From Streptomyces tropicalis (GTDB lineage Bacteria > Actinomycetota > Actinomycetes > Streptomycetales > Streptomycetaceae): DNA of 64,000 nt. Each line of letters begins with the position of its first letter. Within the stretch, counting starts at the first letter, position 1. The position numbers and the translations under genes were made by a program. Under the pieces are notes generated by a model. That model did not search any database. It was given only the letters and a program-made list of their open reading frames with translations, and was not told where the DNA came from. This document shows, one piece after another, positions 9,942 to 18,633 of this stretch. The stretch lies in NCBI RefSeq assembly GCF_029269835.1, contig NZ_JARJBB010000022.1, positions 23,482 through 87,481 on the forward strand, given 5' to 3'.

Positions 9942-10166
9942 GATGGGCGAGGAACGTTCCTCCCCATCTGTCATCGGAACCTGAGAGGTTCGCCATGACT
10001 CCCGGTGGACGGGCGGACACGGCTTGCACCTTGGGTGGAGCCACTGCGGCAGCGGCCCGCTTTTCAGATGTGCCTCGCCCGCGCGGTAACGGGGCCTGAG
10101 AGATTCAAGGGAGGGACTTGCTCCTTCGGCGCCCCAGCGAAGGCTGCTGGGGACTCTCCCGCGCGG
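9942..10166 (-). promoter_or_regulatory. Tandem glycine riboswitch with hairpin expression platform, upstream of gcvT
   Basis: Reading the minus strand, aptamer 1 spans 10166 to 10079, closed by CCGCGCGG pairing with CCGCGCGG. It contains GGAGAG, then GCCGAAGGAGCAAG and TCTCTCAGG. Aptamer 2 spans 10070 to 9965, closed by CATCTG/CAGATG, and contains CCAAGGTGCAAG and CCTCTCAGG. These are the usual glycine aptamer core sequences. Right after it, bases 9968 to 9942 can fold as GATGGG-GAGGA/TCCTC-CCCATC. That hairpin uses the same GATG that closes aptamer 2, so the two folds exclude each other. Glycine binding should free the message, so high glycine turns on gcvT-gcvH-glyA-sdaA, as known for this class. 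No U run follows the hairpin. Confidence 0.92.
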
Positions 10167-10350
10167 ATTCAAGCGGCCGGTATGCAGTTGGCGCGCACAT
10201 CATTGCACGCCCGGCCCGATCACGGCAGGGCCGCTTCCGTAACCGGTCTGTGGCGGTACGCGCACGAAATCCCGAAGCACCGTGCATTACCTTCTCTTTA
10301 CAGTTGCGGGGGACGGCGACGGCGGCCCACCCCAGGGGAGGACGATCACG

Positions 10351-11034
10351 GTGGACAGGACGACGACGCGGGCGGCGACCCCCGCCCTGGCGCTGACCGA
10401 GCGCGGTCTCGCGCTGCCCCGCCGGGCCACGGCCCGCGGCCGGGGCGCCCGGCACCTCGCGCCCGTGGTGCGCGACCTGCGGGAGCGCTCCGGCCGCAGC
10501 CCGCGCGCCCTGCTCTTCGGCCCCCGGGACCTCGTCGTGGTCACCGGGCTGCCCGGCAGCGGCAAGACCACGCTGATGCACCGCGCGGTGCACGGGGTGC
10601 GGATCGACTCCCAGGACACCCGCGATCGCTGGGACGCACGGGCACCCCGCCTGCTGCCCTACGCGCTCTACCGCCCCGTGGTCCGCCTCGCCCACTACGC
10701 GGGGCTGCGCCGCGCACTGCGCCGCGGCGGCGGCATGGTGGTGCACGACTGCGGCACCCAGGCCTGGGTCCGCGGCTGGCTGGCCCGGGCCGCCCGCCGC
10801 CGCGGGGGCCGGCTGCACCTGCTCCTGCTGGACGTGGCGCCCGGCGCCGCGCTGGCCGGCCAGCGCGACCGGGGCCGCGGCGTCTCCCGCTACGCGTTCC
10901 TGCGCCACCGCAGGGCCGCCGCCCGGCTGCTGCGCGCGGTCGAGCGCGGGGAGCCGCCCCGCGGGTGCGCCTCCGCGACCGTGCTGGACCGGGAGGCGGC
11001 GGACGCCCTGGGGCGCATCGGCTTCACGGGCTGA
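10351..11034 (+). CDS. P-loop ATP-binding protein (AAA/kinase-like), function unknown
   Basis: The product is 227 aa from GTG 10351 behind GGGAGG; an ATG at 10282 is in frame without a site. After a basic N-terminus comes a beta strand and Walker A motif, VVVTGLPGSGKTT (about residues 61-73), then GVRIDSQDTRDRW, MVVHDCGTQAW and LHLLLLDVAPG. The pattern recalls small zeta-toxin or APS-kinase-like P-loop kinases (AAA_33). The C-terminal half is rich in arginine. No antitoxin is next to it. It is divergent from the glycine operon and upstream of two sseB-type genes. The substrate is not evident. Confidence 0.7.
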   Translation: MDRTTTRAATPALALTERGLALPRRATARGRGARHLAPVVRDLRERSGRSPRALLFGPRDLVVVTGLPGSGKTTLMHRAVHGVRIDSQDTRDRWDARAPRLLPYALYRPVVRLAHYAGLRRALRRGGGMVVHDCGTQAWVRGWLARAARRRGGRLHLLLLDVAPGAALAGQRDRGRGVSRYAFLRHRRAAARLLRAVERGEPPRGCASATVLDREAADALGRIGFTG

Positions 11035-11234
11035 ACCGGCTTCGGGGGCTGAACCGGCCTCACGGTCCGGGGGCCGAGGGGAGCGGGGCGCACGGCTTCG
11101 GCCGGACATTCCGGGGCCCCGGCCCCGCCTCCCGGGCCCTCCGCTCCGGGCCTCCCGCCGCGGGCGGGCGGGAGAGCGGCGACATGGCCTAGCCTTTCCG
11201 GTCACAGCAGTGGTTACCAGCAGGCGGTAGGCAG

Positions 11235-12038
11235 ATGGACTTCCCGGCGGACTTCCCCGCGGACCTTCCCGCGGACTTCCCGGCACAGGCGCACCCCCAC
11301 CCGCACGGCGGATGGCCCGGCAACGAGCTGGAGGAGGTGCTGTCGGCCTCCCTCGGCGTCCCCGGTGCCGGAGGCCGGATCGTCGAGGTGCTGGGGCGCA
11401 GCTTCCTGTGGATCCCGCTGCCCAGCGGCGGCGGCCCGGACAGCGGCCCCCTCGACCTGCCCACCCTGGAGATCGAGGGCCAGGTGTACGTGCCGGTCTT
11501 CAGCTCCGAGGAGCAGTTCCGCCAGGTCGCCGGCGGGCACATGCCGTACACGATCGCGCCCGCCGTGGAGTTCGCCCGCGGCCTGCCCCCGCAGGTCGGC
11601 ATCGCCGTCAACCCGGACGGCGTGGTCGGCATCCCGGTGCCGCCCGCGGCCGTGGCCGAGCTGTGCCGGACCGGGCGGACCCCGCTGGACGGGCCCACGA
11701 GCGGCGGCCGTGTCCGTCTCTTCGAACCCGACTGGCAGGAGGACCCGGTGGACTTCCTCGCTGCGGCCGCCGCGGAGTTCGCCGAGACCGGTGTGGTGCT
11801 CACCGCCCGCCGCTGCCTTGCCGCCGTCGAGACGGCCGACCCCGTCATGTTCATAGGCGTCGAACTCTCCCAGTGGGAGGGCGACCTGCGGATCCGCCCG
11901 ATGGACGCCCTCGGCCGCGCCCTCGGCCGGGTCGCCGCCCCCTGGCCGGTCAACCTGGTCCTCCTCGACGTGGCCCAGGACCCGGTGGGTGCGTGGATGC
12001 GCGAGCGGGTCCGGCCGTTCTACCAGCACGGCGGGTGA
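11235..12038 (+). CDS. SseB-family protein (enhanced serine sensitivity), first copy
   Basis: The product is 267 aa. The body has the SseB N-terminal domain pattern (NELEEVLSASL, IEGQVYVPVFSSEEQF, YTIAPAVEFARGLP, GIAVNPDGVVGIPV) and an SseB-like C-terminal half ending in RVRPFYQHGG. In E. coli extra SseB makes cells sensitive to serine; the biochemical role is unknown. The first 15 residues are a short FPAD/LPAD repeat. A second SseB-type gene follows at 12409, and the serine-degrading genes lie just upstream on the other strand, which supports a link to serine homeostasis. No signal peptide or membrane segment is seen. Confidence 0.75.
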   Translation: MDFPADFPADLPADFPAQAHPHPHGGWPGNELEEVLSASLGVPGAGGRIVEVLGRSFLWIPLPSGGGPDSGPLDLPTLEIEGQVYVPVFSSEEQFRQVAGGHMPYTIAPAVEFARGLPPQVGIAVNPDGVVGIPVPPAAVAELCRTGRTPLDGPTSGGRVRLFEPDWQEDPVDFLAAAAAEFAETGVVLTARRCLAAVETADPVMFIGVELSQWEGDLRIRPMDALGRALGRVAAPWPVNLVLLDVAQDPVGAWMRERVRPFYQHGG

Positions 12039-12196
12039 GGACCGCAGGGCCGGCGGCGGGCGCGGGCGCGGACCGGCTCCCGTCCGGACCGCACCGGGCC
12101 CGGTCCGGGTCCCGGTCCCGCGCCGGGGTGTGCGCCGCCGTGCACCGTCCGCGCCCGCGGGACGAGGGCGGTCGGCAGCACCCGGACGGGCTTAAG

Positions 12197-12365
12197 CTAG
12201 TGCCCCAACAGGCAGCGTTCGCCCCGTCGCGACGCCCGGCGCGCACTCTCGCAGCACCAGCCGAAAGCCCGAGTACGTCCCGTACGAGGACGCCCGGCCG
12301 GCACGCCGAGAGCCCGCACCGGACGCCGCTCCTTGACGGGCACACGGTGCCCGCCGGGGCGCTAG
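12197..12365 (+). repeat. CTAG-bounded intergenic repeat element, copy 1 (inside gap 12039-12408)
   Basis: The element begins CTAGTGCCCC (12197) and ends GGGGCGCTAG (12365); these ends are inverted repeats with one mismatch. CTAG is a rare word in Streptomyces. The inside shares long stretches with 24940-25129 on the opposite strand: CGTCGCGACGCCCGGC, GTACGAGGAC, CCGGCCGGCAC and GCACCGGACGCCG. I find no start codon with a ribosome-binding site inside. It looks like a small MITE-like or REP-like dispersed repeat between the two sseB genes. The rest of the gap (12039-12196) shows nothing clear. Confidence 0.65.
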
Positions 12366-12408
12366 GTCCACGGCTCGGTCGAGGGCGCATGAAGGGGCGG
12401 TACACACG

Positions 12409-13203
12409 GTGAGCGCTGGCACAGCCGCGGCCGGGCAGGTCGAGCAGACGCTGCGCCAGGTGACACCCGGGCGCTACGACGCCTACGAGGCGCTCCTGCG
12501 CGCGCTCGCCACCCCGTCGTCCGGCCAGGTCTGGATGCTGTTGTGGCACGGCCAGTCCGGCTCGCCCGACGCGCAGTACGGCCTCATGAAGGCCGACGGC
12601 CACGGCTACGCGCCCTGCGTGACCTCCGCCCAGGAGCTGTCCGCGAGCGGCTGGAACCGTTCCTACGAGGTGGTGGACGGACTCGACGTCGCCCGCACCC
12701 TCTACCCCGACCACTTCGGCCTCTGGCTCAACCCGCACGCGCCGAACGGCGGCGTCGGCATCCCCTGGCTCGACCTGCGGCGCATCGCCGCGGGCCTCGA
12801 CCGGCAGCCCGCCGGGCCCCTGCGGATGACCGAACCGGCCATCGAGGTCCCGCAGTTCTACGCCCTGCTCACGCAGAACGCCCACCGCACCCCGGCGGTC
12901 CGCTCGCTGCGCCGCGCCTGGGTGCAGCCCGCGCTCGGCGCGCCGTACCTGGCCATCGGCCTGGACGTGTACGACACCACCCCGCCGGCCGTGGACTCGG
13001 TGCGCGCGATGATGCAGCAGTCCGTGGGCGCGGTCCCCGACGGCCTGCCGGTGTCCACCGTCGCGATGTCCGACGAGTACGACCCGGTCGCGATGTGGCT
13101 GCGCGCCAACGTCCGGCCGTTCTACGACCGCGACGCCCACGCGGCGCCCGTCCAGGCCCCGGCGGCCGGGTACGGCTATCCGCCGGTCCACGGCGGCTAC
13201 TGA
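12409..13203 (+). CDS. SseB-family protein, second copy
   Basis: The product is 264 aa from GTG 12409, with AAGGGGCGG eight bases upstream. It has a helical N-terminus (EQTLRQVTPGRYDAYEALLRAL), VWMLLWHGQSGSPDAQ, PHAPNGGVGIPW, then an SseB C-terminal type half (PAVRSLRRAWVQP, IGLDVYDTTPP) ending in ANVRPFYDRD, close to the RVRPFY end of the first copy. The tail is rich in Ala, Pro, Gly and Tyr. The two neighbours probably come from an old duplication and may form a pair. Function is unknown beyond the serine-sensitivity label. Confidence 0.7.
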   Translation: MSAGTAAAGQVEQTLRQVTPGRYDAYEALLRALATPSSGQVWMLLWHGQSGSPDAQYGLMKADGHGYAPCVTSAQELSASGWNRSYEVVDGLDVARTLYPDHFGLWLNPHAPNGGVGIPWLDLRRIAAGLDRQPAGPLRMTEPAIEVPQFYALLTQNAHRTPAVRSLRRAWVQPALGAPYLAIGLDVYDTTPPAVDSVRAMMQQSVGAVPDGLPVSTVAMSDEYDPVAMWLRANVRPFYDRDAHAAPVQAPAAGYGYPPVHGGY

Positions 13204-13566
13204 GCGACGGTCCCGGCCGGTCGCGCCGCCCGCGCCGGGCTGCCCGCCCATGCCGTCGTGCGACGGCCCGCAATGTCCGCGCCGCAGGGCCTTCTTCGCG
13301 CGTAGATCGGCCGGTACGACCCGGTTCCCGTCCGGTATGCCGTGAATCGTCCGCGTCCGCCCGGCGTTACAGGCCGTCCGGATAACGGAACCCCCCAGAC
13401 CGCATCACGTTTGCGCATCCTTTCACTGTCAAGTCTGGCACCTGATCACCCCCGCGTTGAAGACTCCCGCTCCAAGGGGCGTTCGCCCTTGTGTACGACG
13501 GACTGATCATGCCGCCACCGCGGCAAGTGCGCCCGGCTGCCGCCGGTTGAGAGGGGTCCCTGCCTA
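13204..13566 (+). other. Intergenic region before the opp operon
   Basis: No gene is seen in this 363-bp stretch. It must hold the promoter of the oligopeptide transporter. The part around 13400-13450 is less GC-rich than its surroundings. An interrupted inverted repeat lies at 13474-13490 (AAGGGGCG, TT, CGCCCTT), a possible operator. I could not find a convincing -35/-10 pair. Confidence 0.3.
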
Positions 13567-14574
13567 ATGACGGCACCATTGCACGAGCCGACCGCGGAAG
13601 CGGCCCCGAGCGCGGCCGACGAGGCGGCGGTAGCCACCTCCGGCGCCAAGGCCGTCCAGGGACGCTCCCTGGGGCGGATCGCCTGGGAGCGCCTGAAGCG
13701 GGACAAGCTCGCCCTCACGGGCGGCGTCGTCGTGCTCGTCCTCATCGTGATCGCGCTGCTCGCGCCGGTGATCGCCGGCGCGCTCGGCCAGGACCCCGAG
13801 GTCCACCACGAGACCCTCATCGACCCGCTGTTCAGCACCCCCAAGGGTTCGCTCGGCGGCATCAGCGGAGAGCACCTGCTCGGCGTCGAACCGGTCAGCG
13901 GCCGCGACATCTTCGCCCGCATCCTCTACGGGGCCCAGATCTCGCTGCTGGTCGGCTTCCTCTCCGCGGTGGTCGCCGTCGTCCTGGGCACGGTCCTCGG
14001 CATCCTCGCCGGCTTCTTCGGCGGCTGGATCGACGCGGTCATCAGCCGCGTCATGGACGGCCTGCTCGCCTTCCCCCAGCTGCTGTTCATCATCGCCCTG
14101 GTCTCGGTCATGCCGAACGCGATGCTCGGCCTCACCGGCACGGGCGTGCGCGTCTTCGTGATGATCCTGGTCATCGGCTTCTTCGGCTGGCCCTACATCG
14201 GACGCGTGGTGCGCGGCCAGACGCTGTCGCTGCGTGAGCGCGAGTACGTCGAGGCCGCCCGCTCGCTCGGCGCGGGACGCTTCTACATCCTCTTCAAGGA
14301 GCTCCTGCCGAACCTCGTCGCGCCCATCATCGTGTACACGACGATGATGATCCCGACCAACATCCTCACCGAGGCGGCACTCAGCTTCCTGGGCGTGGGC
14401 GTCAAGCCGCCCACGGCCTCCTGGGGGCAGATGCTTTCGAGCGCGATCGACTACTACGACTCGGACCCCATGTACATGGTGATCCCCGGCGTGGCGATCT
14501 TCATCACGGTTCTTGCCTTCAACCTCTTCGGCGACGGCGTGCGCGACGCGCTGGACCCGAAGGGCTCCCGCTGA
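13567..14574 (+). CDS. Oligopeptide ABC transporter permease, OppC type
   Basis: The product is 335 aa. After a cytoplasmic N-terminus (LGRIAWERLKRDKLAL) come about six membrane segments, the first at GGVVVLVLIVIALLAPVIAG. The OppC extracellular N-terminal domain follows (HLLGVEPVSGRDIFARILYG), then the BPD_transp_1 core with the EAA-type coupling loop, EAARSLGAGRFYILFKELLPN. It forms the inner-membrane channel with the OppB-like protein encoded at 16541. It is the first gene of the cluster, ahead of the binding-protein gene; more often oppA or oppB leads. Confidence 0.9.
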   Translation: MTAPLHEPTAEAAPSAADEAAVATSGAKAVQGRSLGRIAWERLKRDKLALTGGVVVLVLIVIALLAPVIAGALGQDPEVHHETLIDPLFSTPKGSLGGISGEHLLGVEPVSGRDIFARILYGAQISLLVGFLSAVVAVVLGTVLGILAGFFGGWIDAVISRVMDGLLAFPQLLFIIALVSVMPNAMLGLTGTGVRVFVMILVIGFFGWPYIGRVVRGQTLSLREREYVEAARSLGAGRFYILFKELLPNLVAPIIVYTTMMIPTNILTEAALSFLGVGVKPPTASWGQMLSSAIDYYDSDPMYMVIPGVAIFITVLAFNLFGDGVRDALDPKGSR

Positions 14575-14642
14575 ACCGCCGTACCCCAAGCGACCCGTGG
14601 TCCCACACGGGGTCTCTCATCAACACCGGAGGATCCGAGATC

Positions 14643-16430
14643 GTGACTACCCAACGCACCTCAGGGCGGCGCAAGCAGGCCCTCGCCGCTGCCGCAGTGG
14701 TCGCCGGCCTGCTGACCACGGCGGCGTGCGGCGGCAGCAACGACGGCGGTTCGAAGAACGGAGCGGCCGGCTTCGACGCCGCCAACAAGAAGGTCGCCCA
14801 GGCGTCCCTGGTCAAGAAGGGCGGCACGCTGAAGTTCGGCGCCGCCCAGGATGCCGACTCATGGGACACCACGCGCGGCTACTACGGCTTCATGTGGGAC
14901 TTCGCCCGCTACTACAGCCGCCAGCTCGTGACGAACAAGGCGGAGCCCGGCAAGTCCGGCGCCCAGGTCACCCCGGACCTCGCCACCGGTCTCGCCAAGA
15001 TCACCGACGGCGGCAAGACCTACACGTACACGCTGCGTGACGGGGCCACCTGGCAGGACGGCAAGCCGATCACCTCCAAGGACGTCAAGTACGGCATCGA
15101 GCGCGTCTGGGCGCAGGACGTGCTGTCCGGCGGCCCGACGTACCTGAAGGACGTCCTGGACCCGGACGGCAAGTACCAGGGCCCGTACAAGGACAAGGCC
15201 GCGGACCACCTCGGTCTGAAGGCGATCGACACGCCGGACGACAAGACCATCGTCTTCCACCTCCCGAAGGCCAACTCGGACTTCGAGGAGATGCTGTCCC
15301 TGGTCTCGGCCTCCCCGGTCCGCCAGGACAAGGACACCAAGTCCAAGTACGGCCTGCTCCCCTTCTCCTCCGGCCCGTACAAGTTCCAGTCGTACAACCC
15401 GGGCAAGGACCTGACGCTGGTCCGCAACCCGCAGTGGAAGGCGTCCTCGGACCCGATCCGCAAGGCGTACCCGAACCAGATCACGATCAAGTTCTTCTCC
15501 AACGCCAACGACCTGGACCAGCGCCTGATCGCCGGCGACTACGACCTGGACCTCAACCAGACCGGTCTGTCGCCGCAGGGCCGCACCATCGCCCTCAAGC
15601 AGCACAAGGGCAACCTGGACAACCCGGTCTCCGGCTACATCCGCTACGCGGTCTTCCCGCAGAGCGTCAAGCCGATGGACAACATCCACTGCCGCAACGC
15701 CGTGATCTACGGCGCCGACCACGTGTCGATCCAGACCGCGCGCGGCGGCCCCGTCGCCGGCGGTGACATCGGCACCAACATGCTGCCGCCGTCCGTGCCG
15801 GGCTCCGAGGGCCAGTCCTACGACCCGTACCAGATCGCGGGGGCCAACAAGGGCGGCAACGTCGCCAAGGCCAAGGAGGAGCTGAAGGCCTGCGGCAAGC
15901 CCAACGGCTTCAGCACCACCATCGCGGTCCGCAACAACAAGCCGGTCGAGGTGGCCACCGCCGAGTCGCTCCAGGCGTCGCTGAAGAAGATCGGCGTCAA
16001 CGTCCAGATCGACCAGTACGACGGTTCGCAGACCACCGGCATCATCGGCAGCCCTTCGAACGTGAAGAAGAAGGGCTACGGCATCATCATCATGGGCTGG
16101 GGCGCCGACTTCCCGACCGTCCAGGGCTTCGGTCTGCCGCTGTGGAACAGCAAGTACATCGTGCAGAGCGGCAACAACAACTACGCCCTGATCAAGGACA
16201 AGACGATCGACGGCCTGTTCAGCGACTACGTCAACGCGCAGGACGCCTCGAAGAAGGCCCAGATCGCCACGCAGATCAACCACAAGGTCATGGAGGGCGG
16301 CTACTACATGCCCTTCACCTTCGAGCGGTTCATCAACTGGCGCTCGAACCGGCTGGCGAACGTCTACACGTCGGACGGCTACAGCGGCATGTACGACTTC
16401 GTCAACCTCGGCCTGAAGTCCACGAAGTAA
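14643..16430 (+). CDS. Oligopeptide ABC transporter substrate-binding lipoprotein, OppA type
   Basis: The product is 595 aa from GTG 14643 behind GGAGG. The signal ends in the lipobox LTTAAC (Cys about 29), so the protein is tethered outside the membrane. The SBP_bac_5 family pattern is clear: TLKFGAAQDADSWD, YTLRDGATWQDGKPITSKDVKYGIERV, LLPFSSGPYKFQSYNPGKDLTLVRNPQW. It captures peptides or similar ligands and hands them to the OppB/OppC channel. The size fits BldK-type peptide binders, but the ligand cannot be told. Codons are strongly biased to GC, as expected for an abundant protein. Confidence 0.9.
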   Translation: MTTQRTSGRRKQALAAAAVVAGLLTTAACGGSNDGGSKNGAAGFDAANKKVAQASLVKKGGTLKFGAAQDADSWDTTRGYYGFMWDFARYYSRQLVTNKAEPGKSGAQVTPDLATGLAKITDGGKTYTYTLRDGATWQDGKPITSKDVKYGIERVWAQDVLSGGPTYLKDVLDPDGKYQGPYKDKAADHLGLKAIDTPDDKTIVFHLPKANSDFEEMLSLVSASPVRQDKDTKSKYGLLPFSSGPYKFQSYNPGKDLTLVRNPQWKASSDPIRKAYPNQITIKFFSNANDLDQRLIAGDYDLDLNQTGLSPQGRTIALKQHKGNLDNPVSGYIRYAVFPQSVKPMDNIHCRNAVIYGADHVSIQTARGGPVAGGDIGTNMLPPSVPGSEGQSYDPYQIAGANKGGNVAKAKEELKACGKPNGFSTTIAVRNNKPVEVATAESLQASLKKIGVNVQIDQYDGSQTTGIIGSPSNVKKKGYGIIIMGWGADFPTVQGFGLPLWNSKYIVQSGNNNYALIKDKTIDGLFSDYVNAQDASKKAQIATQINHKVMEGGYYMPFTFERFINWRSNRLANVYTSDGYSGMYDFVNLGLKSTK

Positions 16431-16489
16431 TCCCGGCACACCCGCCGAACGGCACGAAAGGCAGGTGAAGGCCGGCGCGGCGTGACCGT

Positions 16490-16516
16490 GGGCCGCCGGA
16501 AGACCTCCGGCGGCCC
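16490..16516 (+). terminator. 11-bp perfect hairpin between the oppA-like and oppB-like genes
   Basis: GGGCCGCCGGA (16490-16500) and TCCGGCGGCCC (16506-16516) pair exactly around AGACC. No T run follows and the operon continues, so this is more likely an mRNA-stabilising hairpin or leaky terminator. It would let the binding protein be made in excess over the membrane parts, as known for other ABC operons. Confidence 0.6.
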
Positions 16517-16540
16517 GCGGTCCGCGGCGGGCCGTAAGCT

Positions 16541-17539
16541 GTGCTCGCTTACCTCATCAGGCGGCTGTTCGCCGCCGCAGTGATGCTCGCGGTCATCATC
16601 CTGGTGGTCTTCAGCATCTTCTTCCTCGTCCCCAAGTGGGCGGGCGTCGACATCGCCACGAGCTTCGTGGGCAAGCAGGCCGACCCGGCCGCGGTCAACG
16701 CGGTGCGGGAGAAGCTGGGCCTGAGCGACCCGATCTACTCCCAGGTCTGGGAGTTCTTCAAGGGCATCTTCGCCGGGCGCACCTACGCGGCGGGCGGCGA
16801 CGTCACCCGCTGCGCCGCCCCGTGCTTCGGCTACTCCTTCCGCAGCGAGCAGGCCGTCTGGCCGGTCCTCACCGACCGATTCCCGGTCACGCTCGCCCTG
16901 GCGCTCGGCGCGGCGGTGCTGTGGCTGGTCTTCGGTGTCGCGGCGGGTGTGCTCTCCGCCCTCAAGCGGGGCAGCCTGTGGGACCGCAGTGCGATGGTCG
17001 TCGCCCTCGGCGGCGTCTCGCTCCCGATCTACTTCACCGGCCTGCTCTCCCTGGCGATCTTCAGTTACGGACTGAAGTGGATCGACGCGCAGTACGTGCC
17101 GATCGGCGACAGCTTCACCGGCTGGCTCGGAGGCATGATCCTCCCCTGGATCACCCTCGCCTTCCTGTACGCCGCGATGTACGCCCGGATCACCCGCGCC
17201 ACCATGCTGGAGATCCTCGGCGAGGACTACATCCGCACCGCCCGGGCCAAGGGCCTGCGCGAGCAGACCGTCATCGGCAAGCACGCGATGCGCTCCACGA
17301 TGACGCCGATCCTGACCATGCTCGGCATGGACCTCGGCGCCCTCATCGGCGGCGCGATCCTGACCGAGACCACCTTCAGCCTGCCGGGCCTCGGCCAGAA
17401 GGTCCTCGACTCCATCAAGACCCAGGACCTCCCCTTCATCCTGGGCGTCACCCTGATCACCTCCGTCGCGGTGCTGATCGCCAACCTCGTGGTGGACATC
17501 CTGTACGCCGTGATCGACCCCCGAGTGAGGCTCGCATGA
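16541..17539 (+). CDS. Oligopeptide ABC transporter permease, OppB type
   Basis: The product is 332 aa, starting at GTG 16541. It begins with the typical first helix of OppB/DppB (LAYLIRRLFAAAVMLAVIIL). It has about six membrane segments and the BPD_transp_1 core with coupling loop EDYIRTARAKGLREQTVIGKH. An insert of about 40 residues (EFFKGIFAGRTYAAGGDVTR onward) stands between helices 1 and 2, with two cysteines in TRCAAPCFGYSF that could form a disulfide outside. Its stop overlaps the ATG of the next gene (ATGA). Confidence 0.9.
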   Translation: MLAYLIRRLFAAAVMLAVIILVVFSIFFLVPKWAGVDIATSFVGKQADPAAVNAVREKLGLSDPIYSQVWEFFKGIFAGRTYAAGGDVTRCAAPCFGYSFRSEQAVWPVLTDRFPVTLALALGAAVLWLVFGVAAGVLSALKRGSLWDRSAMVVALGGVSLPIYFTGLLSLAIFSYGLKWIDAQYVPIGDSFTGWLGGMILPWITLAFLYAAMYARITRATMLEILGEDYIRTARAKGLREQTVIGKHAMRSTMTPILTMLGMDLGALIGGAILTETTFSLPGLGQKVLDSIKTQDLPFILGVTLITSVAVLIANLVVDILYAVIDPRVRLA

Positions 17540-18633
17540 CCGAACTCAGCAAGAGCGGGGCGGCCGTGGGCGAGCCCACCGCCTCCTCGCCCGCCTCGAC
17601 CTCCTTCCTGGAAGTGCGCGACCTGAAGGTGCACTTCCCCACCGACGACGGCCTGGTCAAGTCCGTCGACGGGCTCAGCTTCCAGCTGGAGCGGGGCAAG
17701 ACCCTCGGCATCGTGGGCGAGTCCGGCTCCGGCAAGTCGGTGACCTCGCTCGGCATCATGGGCCTGCACACCGCCGGCCAGTACGGCAAGCGCAAGGCGC
17801 AGATCTCCGGAGAGATCTGGCTGGACGGCACCGAACTGCTCACCGCCGACCCGGACCACGTGCGCAAGCTGCGCGGCCGCGAGATGGCGATGATCTTCCA
17901 GGACCCGCTGTCCGCGCTGCACCCGTACTACACGATCGGCGCGCAGATCGTGGAGGCGTACCGCACCCACCACGACGTCGACAAGAAGACCGCCCGTCGG
18001 CGGGCGATCGAGATGCTCGACCGGGTCGGCATCCCGCAGCCCGACAAGCGCGTGGACGCCTACCCGCACGAGTTCTCCGGCGGCATGCGCCAGCGCGCCA
18101 TGATCGCGATGTCGCTGGTCAACAACCCCGAACTGCTCATCGCGGACGAGCCGACGACCGCCCTGGACGTGACCGTCCAGGCGCAGATCCTGGACTTGAT
18201 CCGCGACCTGCAGAAGGAGTTCGGCTCCGCGGTCATCATCATCACCCACGACCTGGGCGTGGTCGCCGAACTGGCCGACGACATCCTGGTGATGTACGGC
18301 GGCCGCTGCGTCGAGCGGGGCCCGGCCGAGAAGGTGTTCTACGAGCCCCGGCACCCCTACACCTGGGGCCTCCTCGGCTCGATGCCGCGGCTGGACCGCG
18401 ACCAGCAGGAGCGCCTGATCCCGGTCAAGGGCTCCCCGCCCTCCCTGATCAACGTCCCGTCGGGCTGCGCCTTCAACCCGCGCTGCCCGTACGCCGACCT
18501 CCCGAAGGACAACGTCACCCGCACGGTCCGCCCCGATCTGACGGAGATCGGCGACCGGCACTGGGCCGCCTGCCACTTGACGCCCGAGCAGCGGGAGCGG
18601 ATCTGGACCGAAGAGATTGCGCCGAAGCTGTGA
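17536..18633 (+). CDS. Oligopeptide ABC transporter ATP-binding protein, OppD type
   Basis: The product is 365 aa from ATG 17536, overlapping the permease stop. It hydrolyses ATP to drive uptake. Walker A is GESGSGKS, the signature is FSGGMRQR, Walker B is ELLIADEPTTALD, and the switch His is in IIITHDLGVV. The C-terminal oligo_HPY region follows (GSPPSLINVPSGCAFNPRCPY), where cysteines of this kind bind an iron-sulfur cluster in related Opp ATPases. It ends in a GTGA overlap with the next ATPase gene, so the two subunits should be made in equal amounts. Confidence 0.93.
   Translation: MTELSKSGAAVGEPTASSPASTSFLEVRDLKVHFPTDDGLVKSVDGLSFQLERGKTLGIVGESGSGKSVTSLGIMGLHTAGQYGKRKAQISGEIWLDGTELLTADPDHVRKLRGREMAMIFQDPLSALHPYYTIGAQIVEAYRTHHDVDKKTARRRAIEMLDRVGIPQPDKRVDAYPHEFSGGMRQRAMIAMSLVNNPELLIADEPTTALDVTVQAQILDLIRDLQKEFGSAVIIITHDLGVVAELADDILVMYGGRCVERGPAEKVFYEPRHPYTWGLLGSMPRLDRDQQERLIPVKGSPPSLINVPSGCAFNPRCPYADLPKDNVTRTVRPDLTEIGDRHWAACHLTPEQRERIWTEEIAPKL

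Noticed and set aside
10351..11034. Zeta-toxin of a toxin-antitoxin pair
   Set aside because: The P-loop fits loosely, but no small antitoxin gene is next to it and the typical zeta residues could not be recognised.
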